Part shown: positions 14,179-21,433 of the stretch, in pieces
How positions within the stretch are numbered: position 1 is the first letter of the stretch
Layout of the letters: the number at the start of each line of letters is the position of its first letter
Origin: a virus
Length of the DNA: 48,987 nucleotides
IMG/VR virus record: IMGVR_UViG_3300023301_000018
Span: 1-48,987 of that record
Strand: one strand, 5' to 3'
Made by a program: the position numbers and the translations under genes
Notes under the pieces: generated by a model
What the model was told of the DNA's origin: nothing
Seen by the model: the letters and a program-made list of their open reading frames with translations, nothing else
Databases searched by the model: none

Positions 14179-14441
14179 CCACAGTAAACGAAAAACTGGG
14201 AGCGGCGCAACGCGAAAAGTATTGGGATGAGCGCGATATTAACGAACAGACTAACGCATTACGTTACCAAATTATTGAGCTTACACAGAAGCTAGACGCT
14301 GCGTGCAGAATACTAGAAAAACTTATGCTCCACAGCCATGCGCTTGACGGTGCATTAGTTGCACCACTGGATGCGCATGAACGATATCAGCAGTCTCAAA
14401 TGCCAACATCCATAAGGTTGAGCCATGATGACAAAATCTAA
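14175..14441 (+). CDS. Unknown helical accessory protein
   Basis: 88 residues; a long helix (about 10-60, ALRYQIIELTQKLDAACRIL) suggests a coiled coil. It begins by ATGA overlap with the previous gene behind an AAGGAG site. No family recognised. After it, 14442-14495 holds only the first copy of a 34-bp direct repeat. Confidence 0.6.
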   Translation: MTTVNEKLGAAQREKYWDERDINEQTNALRYQIIELTQKLDAACRILEKLMLHSHALDGALVAPLDAHERYQQSQMPTSIRLSHDDKI

Positions 14442-14475
14442 AGCGCCGCGCGGGCAAGCTACAGTAAGCACACGA

Positions 14476-14509
14476 ATAGTGCAGGCGGCAACGGTATGAA
14501 AACCACACT
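14476..14509 (+). repeat. 34-bp direct repeat, first copy (second at 15078-15111)
   Basis: The repeat contains GGTATGAAAACCACACT and differs at three positions from 15078-15111. The second copy spans the last codons of the Ala/Trp-rich gene and a new ATG; the first copy spans the same kind of 3' end remnant and the real ATG at 14496. The gene between them is thus flanked by copies of its own termini. Confidence 0.85.
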
Positions 14510-15101
14510 AAATAAAATTCGTACTAAGAAACCCTGCGCCTATGGCTGGCAAAAACTTCTGGCTTACTTAGGTAAGAGGAAGGCTGACGACGAGGCACTA
14601 AGTATCATCACCATACTTGACAGCAATGGGCTGGACGATGCCCTGTGGTGCTTACGAGCAGTCGAAAACCATGACCGCGAAATTAGACTCTACGCGGTGT
14701 GGTGCGCTAGGCAAGTGCAACACCTGATGACAGATAAGCGAAGCCTTGAGGCGCTGGATGTTGCCGAGCGGTTTGCCAACGGGTTAGCTACCGCTGATGA
14801 TCTAGCTGCTGCGAGTGATGCTGCAAGGTCTGCGATGGCTGCTGCAGGGGCTGTGAGGGGTGCTGCGATGGCTGCGGTGGCTGCTGCAGGGGCTGTGAGG
14901 GGTGCTGCGAGTGCTGCTGCAAGGTCTGCGATGGCTGCTTGGGCTGCTGCGTGGGATGCTGCGTGGGCTGCTGCGTGGGATGCTGCGTGGGAGGCTGCGT
15001 GGTCTGCTGCGGGGCGTGCTGCGAGGGATGCCCAAGAAAAACGCCTGCGTGAAGTTTGCGCCGCTATCAACGCTGCCATAGCGCAGGTGGAAACGGTATG
15101 A
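14496..15101 (+). CDS. Alanine/tryptophan-rich repeat protein
   Basis: 201 residues. The first 100 (GLDDALWCLRAVENHDREIR, LYAVWCARQVQHL, ALDVAERFANG) match a family I recall from phages and bacteria in which this helical start is followed by Ala-rich repeats. Residues 100-185 are repeats such as WDAAWAAAWDAAWEAAW, coded by GCTGCGTGGGATGCT-type units. The repeats would form an amphipathic Ala/Trp helix. It ends AAINAAIAQVETV. Function unknown. Flanked by 34-bp direct repeats; repeat number is likely variable. Confidence 0.7.
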   Translation: MKTTLNKIRTKKPCAYGWQKLLAYLGKRKADDEALSIITILDSNGLDDALWCLRAVENHDREIRLYAVWCARQVQHLMTDKRSLEALDVAERFANGLATADDLAAASDAARSAMAAAGAVRGAAMAAVAAAGAVRGAASAAARSAMAAWAAAWDAAWAAAWDAAWEAAWSAAGRAARDAQEKRLREVCAAINAAIAQVETV

Positions 15102-15111
15102 AAACCACACT
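15078..15111 (+). repeat. 34-bp direct repeat, second copy (first at 14476-14509)
   Basis: Second copy of the repeat flanking the Ala/Trp-rich gene. It covers the gene's last codons and its stop, which overlaps a new ATG at 15098. That ATG starts a nine-codon frame (MKTTLKKFF) that stops at once, apparently the decayed start of a further copy. Downstream, an imperfect CTCAGGC/GCCTGGG stem before a T run (15132-15174) could act as a weak terminator. Confidence 0.8.
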
Positions 15112-15189
15112 GAAAAAGTTTTTTTAAATATGCTCAGGCAACTTGCGAAGCCTGGGCTAAGTGATTTTTTAAAACACGAAGGGGAAACA

Positions 15190-15465
15190 ATGTCAGCTAT
15201 AAAGAAACACCGACCGGATCACGTGCTTGAGCGAAATGAATATCTCAGTCGAGTGCATGAGTTTTGTCACAGAGGCGAATCTTTGCCTCAATCGAAGCTG
15301 ACAGAGGAAAAAGTTTTGTTAATCCGTAGTGCGGCACTTCAGCGTAAAAATTTACAAAAATACATTAGTGACAATTTATCTGCTAAGGCTTTAGCCAAAC
15401 AATTTAACATTACTGAAAGCACAGTTGAAAAAGTAACACAGCGTTATAGCTGGATCCACATATGA
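15190..15465 (+). CDS. Small helix-turn-helix protein
   Basis: 91 residues from the ATG at 15190 (AGGGG site). The C-terminal 50 residues form a helix-turn-helix like those of resolvases: KLTEEKVLLIRSAALQ, then LSAKALAKQFNITESTVEKV and YSWIHI. It probably binds DNA and may regulate the accessory genes. The start overlaps no other gene; the end overlaps the next ATG by four bases. Confidence 0.65.
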   Translation: MSAIKKHRPDHVLERNEYLSRVHEFCHRGESLPQSKLTEEKVLLIRSAALQRKNLQKYISDNLSAKALAKQFNITESTVEKVTQRYSWIHI

Positions 15466-15863
15466 GCAGAATACCTGAGCTTAATTCTAGCGTACTGTAC
15501 CTACTTGGTCCTGATATACACCCGCCACCAGTCAGAGCTTTGCTGGCCGCACCAGTACCGCGCATTGCATTAGAAAATCCAATAGGTTGTATTTCCACAA
15601 AACAAGGAATCGCAGACGCAATGGCCGATCAATGGCTTAACCAATCGGAGATCAGACGAATGAAAACAATAACAGAAATGGTAAGCGAGTCCGAAGAACT
15701 AGCTGAAGATTTTTTCTACTCGGACGACGAGCGCGAAATTCTATGGGAGCCGTTCGAGGATTACCCGCCAGAATGGATAGCATACCAAAAGCACAAACTG
15801 AGCGATCTTATATACGACGCAATGGTTTGGGCACTATCTGACTTGAAAGGAATGGACACTTGA
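15462..15863 (+). CDS. Chimeric protein with a methyltransferase-like fragment
   Basis: 133 residues. Residues 20-48 (HPPPVRALLAAPVPRIALEN, then PIGCIST) resemble a conserved piece of phage DNA methylase-like proteins in which F.RALLDAPV.RIAVENP.G..S occurs. The rest of that protein is missing: there is no AdoMet pocket before it and no following QPWQFG segment. The second half (WLNQSEIRRMKTITEMVSES, then EDYPPEWIAYQKHKLSDL) is unrelated. A recombination product or remnant is likely; whether it is functional is open. It starts by ATGA-type overlap with the previous gene. Confidence 0.45.
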   Translation: MSRIPELNSSVLYLLGPDIHPPPVRALLAAPVPRIALENPIGCISTKQGIADAMADQWLNQSEIRRMKTITEMVSESEELAEDFFYSDDEREILWEPFEDYPPEWIAYQKHKLSDLIYDAMVWALSDLKGMDT

Positions 15864-16012
15864 CCTGTACCTGCAAAACCCCACGCCCCTGGCAAATTTT
15901 GTCCACTTCACAGACCAAGACCCTGTGGCTCATGGCCAACAAGAAACTGAGCCTCTTCATCCCACTGATGGACGCGAAGTTAAAAGAACTTAACCACGAA
16001 GGAAAACCATGA
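15860..16012 (+). CDS. Possible 50-residue peptide (TTG start)
   Basis: An open frame from a TTG overlapping the previous stop to a stop overlapping the next ATG: 50 codons with the C-terminus MDAKLKELNHEGKP, resembling the EAKLKEKN ends of earlier genes. It fills a 145-base gap. No ribosome-binding site stands out for the TTG, so confidence is low. Confidence 0.3.
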   Translation: MTCTCKTPRPWQILSTSQTKTLWLMANKKLSLFIPLMDAKLKELNHEGKP

Positions 16013-16290
16013 CTAAATTCCCTGCTGAAGAAAAAATCAGGCACGAACACGGCTACGTTAATGACCATGACCTGCTAAAACTCAAACGCTACAAGAAATT
16101 CTATGTAGACCTTTGCGTCATGGGCGAAACCATGACCCGCAAAATGGCAAAAGTACCCCTGAAGAATAAAAAAACCGCCGAATTTGAAGCTTGGTACGTC
16201 GATCTCATTACAGGAACCATGTACCACTGCAAAACCCTGCGCGGCAATAGCCGGTTAATTCAGGTAGAGCGCGTTAGTGAGGCGAAATGA
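16009..16290 (+). CDS. Unknown 93-residue protein
   Basis: 93 residues, strongly basic in the middle (LKRYKKFYVDLCVMGETMTR, MAKVPLKNKK), with a Tyr/Trp-containing C-terminal half (EAWYVDLITGTMYHCKTLRG). The ATG at 16009 has an AAGGA site. It is among the last genes of the accessory operon before the convergent primase gene. No family recognised. Confidence 0.6.
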   Translation: MTKFPAEEKIRHEHGYVNDHDLLKLKRYKKFYVDLCVMGETMTRKMAKVPLKNKKTAEFEAWYVDLITGTMYHCKTLRGNSRLIQVERVSEAK

Positions 16291-16388
16291 GCCTATACGG
16301 CCAATACATGCACAATTTTCGTCGTGCTAAGTGTTTTTATGCCAGCCACTACCGGCACCGAGCATTGCCCGAGTCAGGCTTTGGGTGA
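16287..16388 (+). CDS. Possible 33-residue peptide at the convergent junction
   Basis: The ATG overlaps the previous stop (ATGA) and the frame MSLYGQYMHNFRRAKCFYAS continues to a stop at 16388, overlapping the 3' end of the primase gene by about 60 bases on the other strand. It is short and may be chance. Confidence 0.2.
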   Translation: MSLYGQYMHNFRRAKCFYASHYRHRALPESGFG

Positions 16389-17184
16389 ACGAAAACAAAC
16401 CGATCCGACGCTCGCAATCATTGGCATCCTCACCCTCAACATTAGAAATCCAGATAGGCCAGCCAATTGCTTCCGCTGCGTGTTGACCTGTCTGGCTCTT
16501 ATCATTATCAGCAACCACTAGTCCGGTTTCTAGTTTAGATGCTACCTTAACCATGTTACCAGCAGAAAAACATACGTGTAGGTTATACCGCTTCTTTAAT
16601 TGCTTCATCGCCGCACGAACGGATAGCGCGGTGGCATATCCCTCGCACACGATATTGATTCCGCGATTGTCAAAATTAAATGATGCGCCACCCATCTTCT
16701 GCCCGTATAGAAACTTCTTGGTACCATCAGCCCATATCTGCTGAATACCAACCAGACTCTTGTGCAGGCGCATCGGAATCAGAAGCACAGGCTTTCCCTC
16801 GATGTACAGAACATTACCCTGCTCATCTGGAAAACCTTTGCTAATCAGGTATTCATGCGTACTCATCCCGCTCTCATTCAGCATTACAACGGCCTTGTGG
16901 ACGGCGGCCACCTGTAATTTCTTTCTATCCTGATCCGCTTTGGTCTGCGACATAAGCAAAACCTTAGAGTCAGGATAATTTAAAATATCCTTTGCATCAG
17001 CTTGCCAGACAGACACGACCGAATGAATAGCATGGTTCTGCACAAACCCATGCGTGCCAAGAAACTTGACCGCGCCATTCCGAGAACGAGGATGATCCTC
17101 AGTAGGGTAACGCTTCCACACCCCTATTGGAGGTAAGTCGTGGATGATTACCCCATGCGACCGACAGAACCCTACAAAATCCAT
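16327..17184 (-). CDS. DNA primase with Toprim domain
   Basis: 285 residues; start at 17184 (GAGGA site) preferred to the GTG three bases before. The C-terminal half is Toprim: catalytic E181 in VCEGYATALS, FSAGNM, and D226/D228 in VVADNDKSQ, which bind metal. The middle (KPVLLIPMRLHKSLVGIQQI, then FLYGQKMGGASF) is typical of the catalytic core before Toprim. The zinc-finger domain of DnaG-type primases is missing, but a separate zinc-ribbon peptide is encoded immediately upstream. It would lay down RNA primers with the helicase gene of the same operon. Confidence 0.8.
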   Translation of the reverse strand: MDFVGFCRSHGVIIHDLPPIGVWKRYPTEDHPRSRNGAVKFLGTHGFVQNHAIHSVVSVWQADAKDILNYPDSKVLLMSQTKADQDRKKLQVAAVHKAVVMLNESGMSTHEYLISKGFPDEQGNVLYIEGKPVLLIPMRLHKSLVGIQQIWADGTKKFLYGQKMGGASFNFDNRGINIVCEGYATALSVRAAMKQLKKRYNLHVCFSAGNMVKVASKLETGLVVADNDKSQTGQHAAEAIGWPIWISNVEGEDANDCERRIGLFSFTQSLTRAMLGAGSGWHKNT

Positions 17185-17234
17185 CACTCGTCCTCAATAA
17201 TTTTAGCGTGCTTGGAAAAAGTATATACATTTTG

Positions 17235-17357
17235 CTATGTTGTTTTACACATCAAGCAGATCATTTCATCTTTTACTTTGTTCTTTTCCCTGTGCATCTC
17301 AATGATTGATATGTCACGCACTTTGCAAATAGGGCATCTATCTATACGACCAACCAT
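17235..17357 (-). CDS. Zinc-ribbon peptide between helicase and primase
   Basis: 40 residues: MVGRIDRCPICKVRDISIIE, later ICLMCKTT. Two CxxC pairs 25 residues apart form a likely zinc ribbon. The ATG at 17357 lies one base after the helicase stop codon with an AGAGG site. The primase that follows lacks a zinc-binding domain, so this peptide may supply it in trans (inference). Confidence 0.6.
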   Translation of the reverse strand: MVGRIDRCPICKVRDISIIEMHREKNKVKDEMICLMCKTT

Positions 17358-17358
17358 T

Positions 17359-18852
17359 TTATTTCCTCTCAGATTTAATACTCTTCAAAAAGTCTTTTAG
17401 TTTCTTATCCATGAACCGCTTTGTTTCTGGCAGAACCATCGCCGGTGTATCGTCCCGCAATGACTTAGGCCATACGCCAAACTTGTCACGATACAGATGA
17501 GATGCCCTGCCCTTAGACCAACCTTGATACCGCATCAACCAGATCATTTGATTCCAGAATTCCTGCTTACTTTCCCGCGTGCCTCCCGATGTCAACTCCT
17601 GCATCTCGCCCTGAACCTGAATCACCAGGTTATTACGCTCCAGAACATGCCCGCAGTTGTAGCAAGTATCGCTACCCGCAGTCCACAAAGCGCCACAGGC
17701 CGAGCATTTACTTTCTTTCTTCTCTTTCTGTGTCGGTTCTGGCTTGGCTTTCTCAGCGCCGTCCTTTAGTTCCTTAACGCCGTCCTCGAATAAATTGTCC
17801 CAATCATCCTTGAATCGTAAGTAATTCCCGCTGTGGTCAAGCCATATAGCGAAAGGTTTGGATTCTGGATTGGCCTGATTAGACCGCATGACCCTACCCA
17901 TTTGCTGGATGTGGGACGAGAAAGATTTAGAGAACGGACGAGCAGACACGCCGATCTTGACGTACTCATTATCAAAACCCTTGGTCAGGATGTCGCAGGC
18001 GATCAGGCCGATGATGCTAGAGTCTGGCTTAGCAAAGTCTTCAATGACCTTACGCTTCCACTCTTCGTCATCCTTGTAGCTCAGACTGATGAAGTTATAT
18101 CCTGCCTCTTGGAACTTCTCGCTGAGGTTTGCTGCATGATCTACACCGGCGGCGAACACAAGTGTTTTTTCTGGCTTGCCAAATACTTCGCGTGTCTTTT
18201 TTGCCCACTCACTGACAACATCGCCCGTTATCCTGACGCCGCGCTCGGTGGCCGCCGCCGTGCTCCACTCACCAGCAACCTTTTTCGCGCCCTGCATGTC
18301 CACTTCTTTGGCGATGAAGACACGTAGCGGTACTAACGAACCCTGATCTACTAGTTGTTTTGTTGTGATGGGAGAGACAACATTAGAATATGTTCTGGCC
18401 AAACCCTTTGTGAATGGGCTGGCTGATAGACCGACAACCCTGATATGCGGGTTATTCTTGATAAAGTCGATTGTTGTCTTGCGTTGGGAATGACATTCAT
18501 CGATTACCAAGAGGTCTAGACCTGGGAAGGAGCCGCGCTTCTCTAGCGTTTGTGCAGAGCAGACCTGAATGGCCTCATACGGACGATAGCGCCAGTGTCC
18601 AGCCTGTAAGACACCATGATCTACCTTGTACTTGTCTAGGCGAGCACTTGTCTGATCGCATAGGACAATCCGATCTAAGATCATTGCGGCCTTGCTGCCC
18701 TTCTTTCGCGCCGCGTCGAGCATTGCTATTGCAATCTCAGTCTTACCCCCACCTGTACCTAAGTATAGTAGCTGTGACTTATGACCCGCTGCGAACCCTT
18801 CCCTAAGCTTTTGTATTGCATCCTTCTGGTATTGCCGTAATTCCAGTGCCAT
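17359..18852 (-). CDS. SF2 DEAD/DEAH-type helicase
   Basis: 497 residues. Motif I GTGGGKTE (32-39), motif II DECH (118-121), motif III SASP (143-146), and later QQMGRVMR (motif VI) match superfamily 2 helicases of the UvsW/RecG-like type found in phage replication modules. A zinc ribbon (CSACG...CYNCG) follows the helicase core, then a C-terminal helical region (GWSKGRASHLYRDKFGVWP) reminiscent of other replication helicases. It would unwind DNA 3' to 5' in replication or recombination. It lies between the ParB-like gene and the primase in the leftward early operon. Confidence 0.85.
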   Translation of the reverse strand: MALELRQYQKDAIQKLREGFAAGHKSQLLYLGTGGGKTEIAIAMLDAARKKGSKAAMILDRIVLCDQTSARLDKYKVDHGVLQAGHWRYRPYEAIQVCSAQTLEKRGSFPGLDLLVIDECHSQRKTTIDFIKNNPHIRVVGLSASPFTKGLARTYSNVVSPITTKQLVDQGSLVPLRVFIAKEVDMQGAKKVAGEWSTAAATERGVRITGDVVSEWAKKTREVFGKPEKTLVFAAGVDHAANLSEKFQEAGYNFISLSYKDDEEWKRKVIEDFAKPDSSIIGLIACDILTKGFDNEYVKIGVSARPFSKSFSSHIQQMGRVMRSNQANPESKPFAIWLDHSGNYLRFKDDWDNLFEDGVKELKDGAEKAKPEPTQKEKKESKCSACGALWTAGSDTCYNCGHVLERNNLVIQVQGEMQELTSGGTRESKQEFWNQMIWLMRYQGWSKGRASHLYRDKFGVWPKSLRDDTPAMVLPETKRFMDKKLKDFLKSIKSERK

Positions 18853-18893
18853 TTAAATCTCCTGCCGGAACACCCTCCGGCTTGGGTAACTCA

Positions 18894-19694
18894 TTATGAT
18901 TTCTTCTTTTGGAATGAAAGAATTTGTTTCTTTAACTCTGCATTTTCCCTGACAAACGTATCGCGTGAAAGCTTAATTTCTTTCATTTCAATCTCTAATA
19001 GCCTGATATGCGCCCGCAAGTCCTTGATAGTAGACTCTGCCATCTCTCGATCCAAATCATCTTGGCTACCCGCCATAGCAGCAGTTAGCTTATCTTGTAA
19101 CTCTACATTCTCACGCTGTAATGATTCAACCGCAGCAGCTTTTGTTTCCTGCTCGATAGCATCATCATCGAAAGATGCATCAAACTCGTCGTCAGCCTCT
19201 TCTTTCGGCGCTTCTAGGCGGCTAATAACCTTATCGCCACGCTTGTAAGTAGTCTCTTCTTTATCTGCGCCAAGACTCTTCCTTACTACGGCTACAAGCG
19301 GTGCACTAACTCTGCACTGGCGGGCTATTTCGCGGTCACTCCAATCCTTCCATTCATCATCTGTAAGCATGAATGTAATTGCCTTACGCTTATCCGCAGA
19401 CGTACGCGGTAGCCCGTGGTCAAAATTAGCTTGGAAACTGAAGAGCTTTGCATCCCGTGCAGTACCTTCCTTCACTATGCATTCTAGGCATGGCGCTTTT
19501 ATTTTCTTAACAGCGAAGTACCTGTGAAAGCCATCAGCCAGTATGTAATCTATGCCGTCAAAGAACACGATTGCTGGCGGGAATACATCGCCGGCTAGCA
19601 TGGAATCAGCGTACTCAGTAATCGTTGCATCCTTAATCTCTGCGCGGCTTTGTGTGCCAGCATCGATTTTAATTTTACCCAAGCTCAAGTTCAT
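18894..19694 (-). CDS. ParB-like protein with HTH and coiled coil
   Basis: 266 residues. The N-terminal ParB/Srx-like fold has ILADGFHRYFAVKK (51-64) in place of the GE.R..A motif; then LPRTSADKRKAI and a helix-turn-helix at 118-140 (SDREIARQCRVSAPLVAVVR). Residues 185-265 form a coiled coil. ParB-type proteins bind palindromic DNA; some phage versions are regulators or nucleases. There is no ParA gene nearby. The protein is a candidate ligand for the TGTAA..TTACA palindromes. AAAGGA directly abuts the ATG, which is tight for a ribosome-binding site. Confidence 0.7.
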   Translation of the reverse strand: MNLSLGKIKIDAGTQSRAEIKDATITEYADSMLAGDVFPPAIVFFDGIDYILADGFHRYFAVKKIKAPCLECIVKEGTARDAKLFSFQANFDHGLPRTSADKRKAITFMLTDDEWKDWSDREIARQCRVSAPLVAVVRKSLGADKEETTYKRGDKVISRLEAPKEEADDEFDASFDDDAIEQETKAAAVESLQRENVELQDKLTAAMAGSQDDLDREMAESTIKDLRAHIRLLEIEMKEIKLSRDTFVRENAELKKQILSFQKKKS

Positions 19695-20038
19695 TACATT
19701 CCTTTAAATAGATTAATCAACACCACTTTCGTGTATTGCGTGTTCTAGGTTTAGGTCTCCCAAGGGTGATAGCCCCCACCAATGCGAAGCACAGATGGCA
19801 GTAAGGTATCTCCCTGCCCAATCTACTTATTGCTGTAGATCTAGCAAACCCATAAGGTAGCGATTCATTCGTCACAGAGTTTGTCTCACCACTTGCCTCT
19901 GAGCTTGTGTAGTACCTCGCTAACAGTCTACACGGCTTGCCATGGGGTGAACATGAGCCGATGTTTCTTCTACAGCAGCCCAGTTAGGCCCGTTACTATC
20001 GCGGTAGGTGCGCCCGGTTAACTGCCGGGAAATGTGAC
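19695..20038. other. 344-bp gap with no convincing gene
   Basis: No open frame above about 25 codons with a ribosome-binding site was found on either strand. It contains a CCCGG/CCGGG hairpin (about 20019-20035) just after the gene at 20039 and several short inverted repeats. It may carry a small RNA, an origin or a leader for the ParB-like gene; I see no decisive signal. Confidence 0.5.
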
Positions 20039-20347
20039 TTACTTCAGTGCCGCGTCAACGACCTTGCCGTGCTCAATACCAACGCGGTGCTTGATCTCAA
20101 TAACGTAATACATAAAGTCTAAATGACCCAAACTAGCCATATTTGCCGCATATTCACGGCTACGCTCTGTGGCTGACTCAATGGAATCGTGAAGGTATTT
20201 GAAATGTGCTCTTGATCCGGAAGGCGAACGCAAAAATACGGCGTACTTTGAACCATCAGAAACGTGCAATTGCTGCACGGCTATTCTTTTAGAATTATTT
20301 TCGCCTTCCATACGCTCCATCCTTTTATTAATGGTTGCGAAGGCCAT
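20039..20347 (-). CDS. Unknown 102-residue early protein
   Basis: 102 residues from the ATG at 20347, or 90 from the ATG at 20311 (MEGENNSKRIAVQQLHV), which has an AGGA site nine bases upstream. The ATG at 20347 directly follows a terminator-like hairpin and has no ribosome-binding site, so 20311 is the better start. The protein is soluble with a central IESATERSREYAANMA helix. First gene of the leftward early operon. Function unknown. Confidence 0.6.
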   Translation of the reverse strand: MAFATINKRMERMEGENNSKRIAVQQLHVSDGSKYAVFLRSPSGSRAHFKYLHDSIESATERSREYAANMASLGHLDFMYYVIEIKHRVGIEHGKVVDAALK

Positions 20348-20460
20348 AAAAAAACCCTTGAGGGTTGGCTCTCCGTGTATAGACCACGTCCCTGTTCAGG
20401 GTAAGAACCAAACCTCAAGGGTTCGGAAATCATCTATGGTCTATACATTGACACGTCAAT
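20348..20460 (-). promoter_or_regulatory. Structured leader with terminator/antiterminator-like repeats
   Basis: Read on the minus strand, the RNA would end in AACCCTCAAGGGTT followed by a T run (20348-20366): an intrinsic-terminator shape placed before the first gene. An upstream segment at 20408-20423 is complementary to the same hairpin (14 of 15 pairs between 20354-20368 and 20408-20422). A second pair, TGTATAGACC and GGTCTATACA (about 20375-20384 and 20438-20447), interleaves with it, giving pseudoknot topology. Further out a 14-base dyad ATTGACACGTCAAT (20447-20460) may be an operator. Confidence 0.55.
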
Positions 20461-20664
20461 TTTAAAATAGCTCGTGGCAAAGCACAAGCATTAAATTAAT
20501 TATTTTTGAAACGTAAACAGGAAAAAAAAGAGGTGCCACCTAGGACACCCCAAAACCCCGTGAAGGATCGTTGCTGTTAAAAATACTTGAGAGGAGACAT
20601 CCAAAATATTCCACCCAAAAGTACCACAAACCAACCGAAAAAAAAAGTTATCAAAAAGTCGCTC

Positions 20665-20680
20665 GTGTAAGTTCTTACAC
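20665..20680. promoter_or_regulatory. Isolated copy of palindrome B (operator-like)
   Basis: GTGTAAGTTCTTACAC here is identical to palindrome B of the array at 9.4-9.7 kb. The preceding TTATCAAAAAGTCGCTC also resembles the flank there. It lies 58 bases upstream of the -35 of the rightward early promoter, and a possible TATAAT (20700-20705) follows. It is the only copy seen outside the array. Confidence 0.75.
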
Positions 20681-20737
20681 AAGCAGATGGCCTCATAGCT
20701 ATAATTACAACACATTGTTCCGGCGTGCATTAATCTA

Positions 20738-20766
20738 TTGACTATTGCATTTTTCCGTTTTAATAT
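20738..20766 (+). promoter_or_regulatory. Rightward early promoter
   Basis: TTGACT (20738-20743), 17-base spacer, TAATAT (20761-20766). Transcription would start near 20773 and reach the ATG at 20796 after about 23 bases without a clear ribosome-binding site. A second, weaker TATAAT lies at 20700. Confidence 0.65.
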
Positions 20767-20795
20767 AGGTACTCACCCACTCACACTCATAACAA

Positions 20796-21191
20796 ATGCC
20801 AAGACCACATGAAGATGACCCTGAGGTATTTTTTATACATTCGCTTGAGCAGCGGAAGAAAGATGCCATGTCCCCTATAAAAGTAGCGCGGGATGAATTT
20901 ATTGACACGTTTAAGCGGCAGAAAAAGAAGCAGCCTGACTTCAGTAACCCGATCACCCATGTAATTTTTAACGCATGGCTGGCTAAACAAGATGGCCGAG
21001 AGTGGTTCACGAAGGAACAGAAAAAAGATGCTCAAAACAAAGAAGAGCATTTGAAAAAGTGGTCTCAAACAATTGCTTTATCAAGAGAGAAGCAGGCCGT
21101 TGCGCGTGCCGAGGCCGCCGAAGAGCGTAAGCGTTTAGCAAGCCTAGAATATATACGCATCAAACAAGAACACAAAAGAGGTAACAAATGA
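20796..21191 (+). CDS. Unknown charged early protein
   Basis: 131 residues, very rich in Lys, Glu and Arg, predicted helical (SLEQRKKDAMSPIKVARDEF, then AVARAEAAEERKRLASLEYI). No signal peptide or membrane segment. It is the first gene behind the rightward early promoter. There is no clear ribosome-binding site, fitting a short-leader transcript. No family recognised; early position suggests host take-over or regulation, which is inference. Confidence 0.6.
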   Translation: MPRPHEDDPEVFFIHSLEQRKKDAMSPIKVARDEFIDTFKRQKKKQPDFSNPITHVIFNAWLAKQDGREWFTKEQKKDAQNKEEHLKKWSQTIALSREKQAVARAEAAEERKRLASLEYIRIKQEHKRGNK

Positions 21192-21433
21192 GAGATGTAA
21201 TTTATATAGCTGTAATTTGTTTTGGGGTAATTTTTGGATACCAGCTTGGATACCAACTTGGGACGAAAGATGGCTTCAAAGACGGTATAAAAACTACGCA
21301 CACCCATGCTGCTGTAGATATATATAAACAGTGTGTGGCATGGTTCTTTGATACAAATCTTAAAGACGTTAAGAAAAAAATCTGCGGAGGAAAGCCGTCT
21401 GCAAGTAACAAAACCCAGGAAATGAGCAAATGA
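21188..21433 (+). CDS. Small membrane-anchored early protein
   Basis: 81 residues. A hydrophobic segment (about 4-24, VIYIAVICFGVIFGYQLGYQ) is followed by a lysine-rich soluble part. The start overlaps the previous stop (ATGA). It may be a single-pass inner membrane protein facing the cytoplasm or periplasm. Function unknown. Confidence 0.6.
   Translation: MRDVIYIAVICFGVIFGYQLGYQLGTKDGFKDGIKTTHTHAAVDIYKQCVAWFFDTNLKDVKKKICGGKPSASNKTQEMSK

Noticed and set aside
14802-15110. 102-codon Ser/Arg/Pro-rich frame opposite the Ala/Trp-rich gene
   Set aside because: It is the reverse reading of the GCTGCG repeat. It is of interest only because similar residues are truly encoded at 34 kb.
20500-20730. 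76-codon frame on the minus strand in the divergent early control region
   Set aside because: Composition is Cys/Phe-rich without a ribosome-binding site, and it contains the operator and promoter elements.
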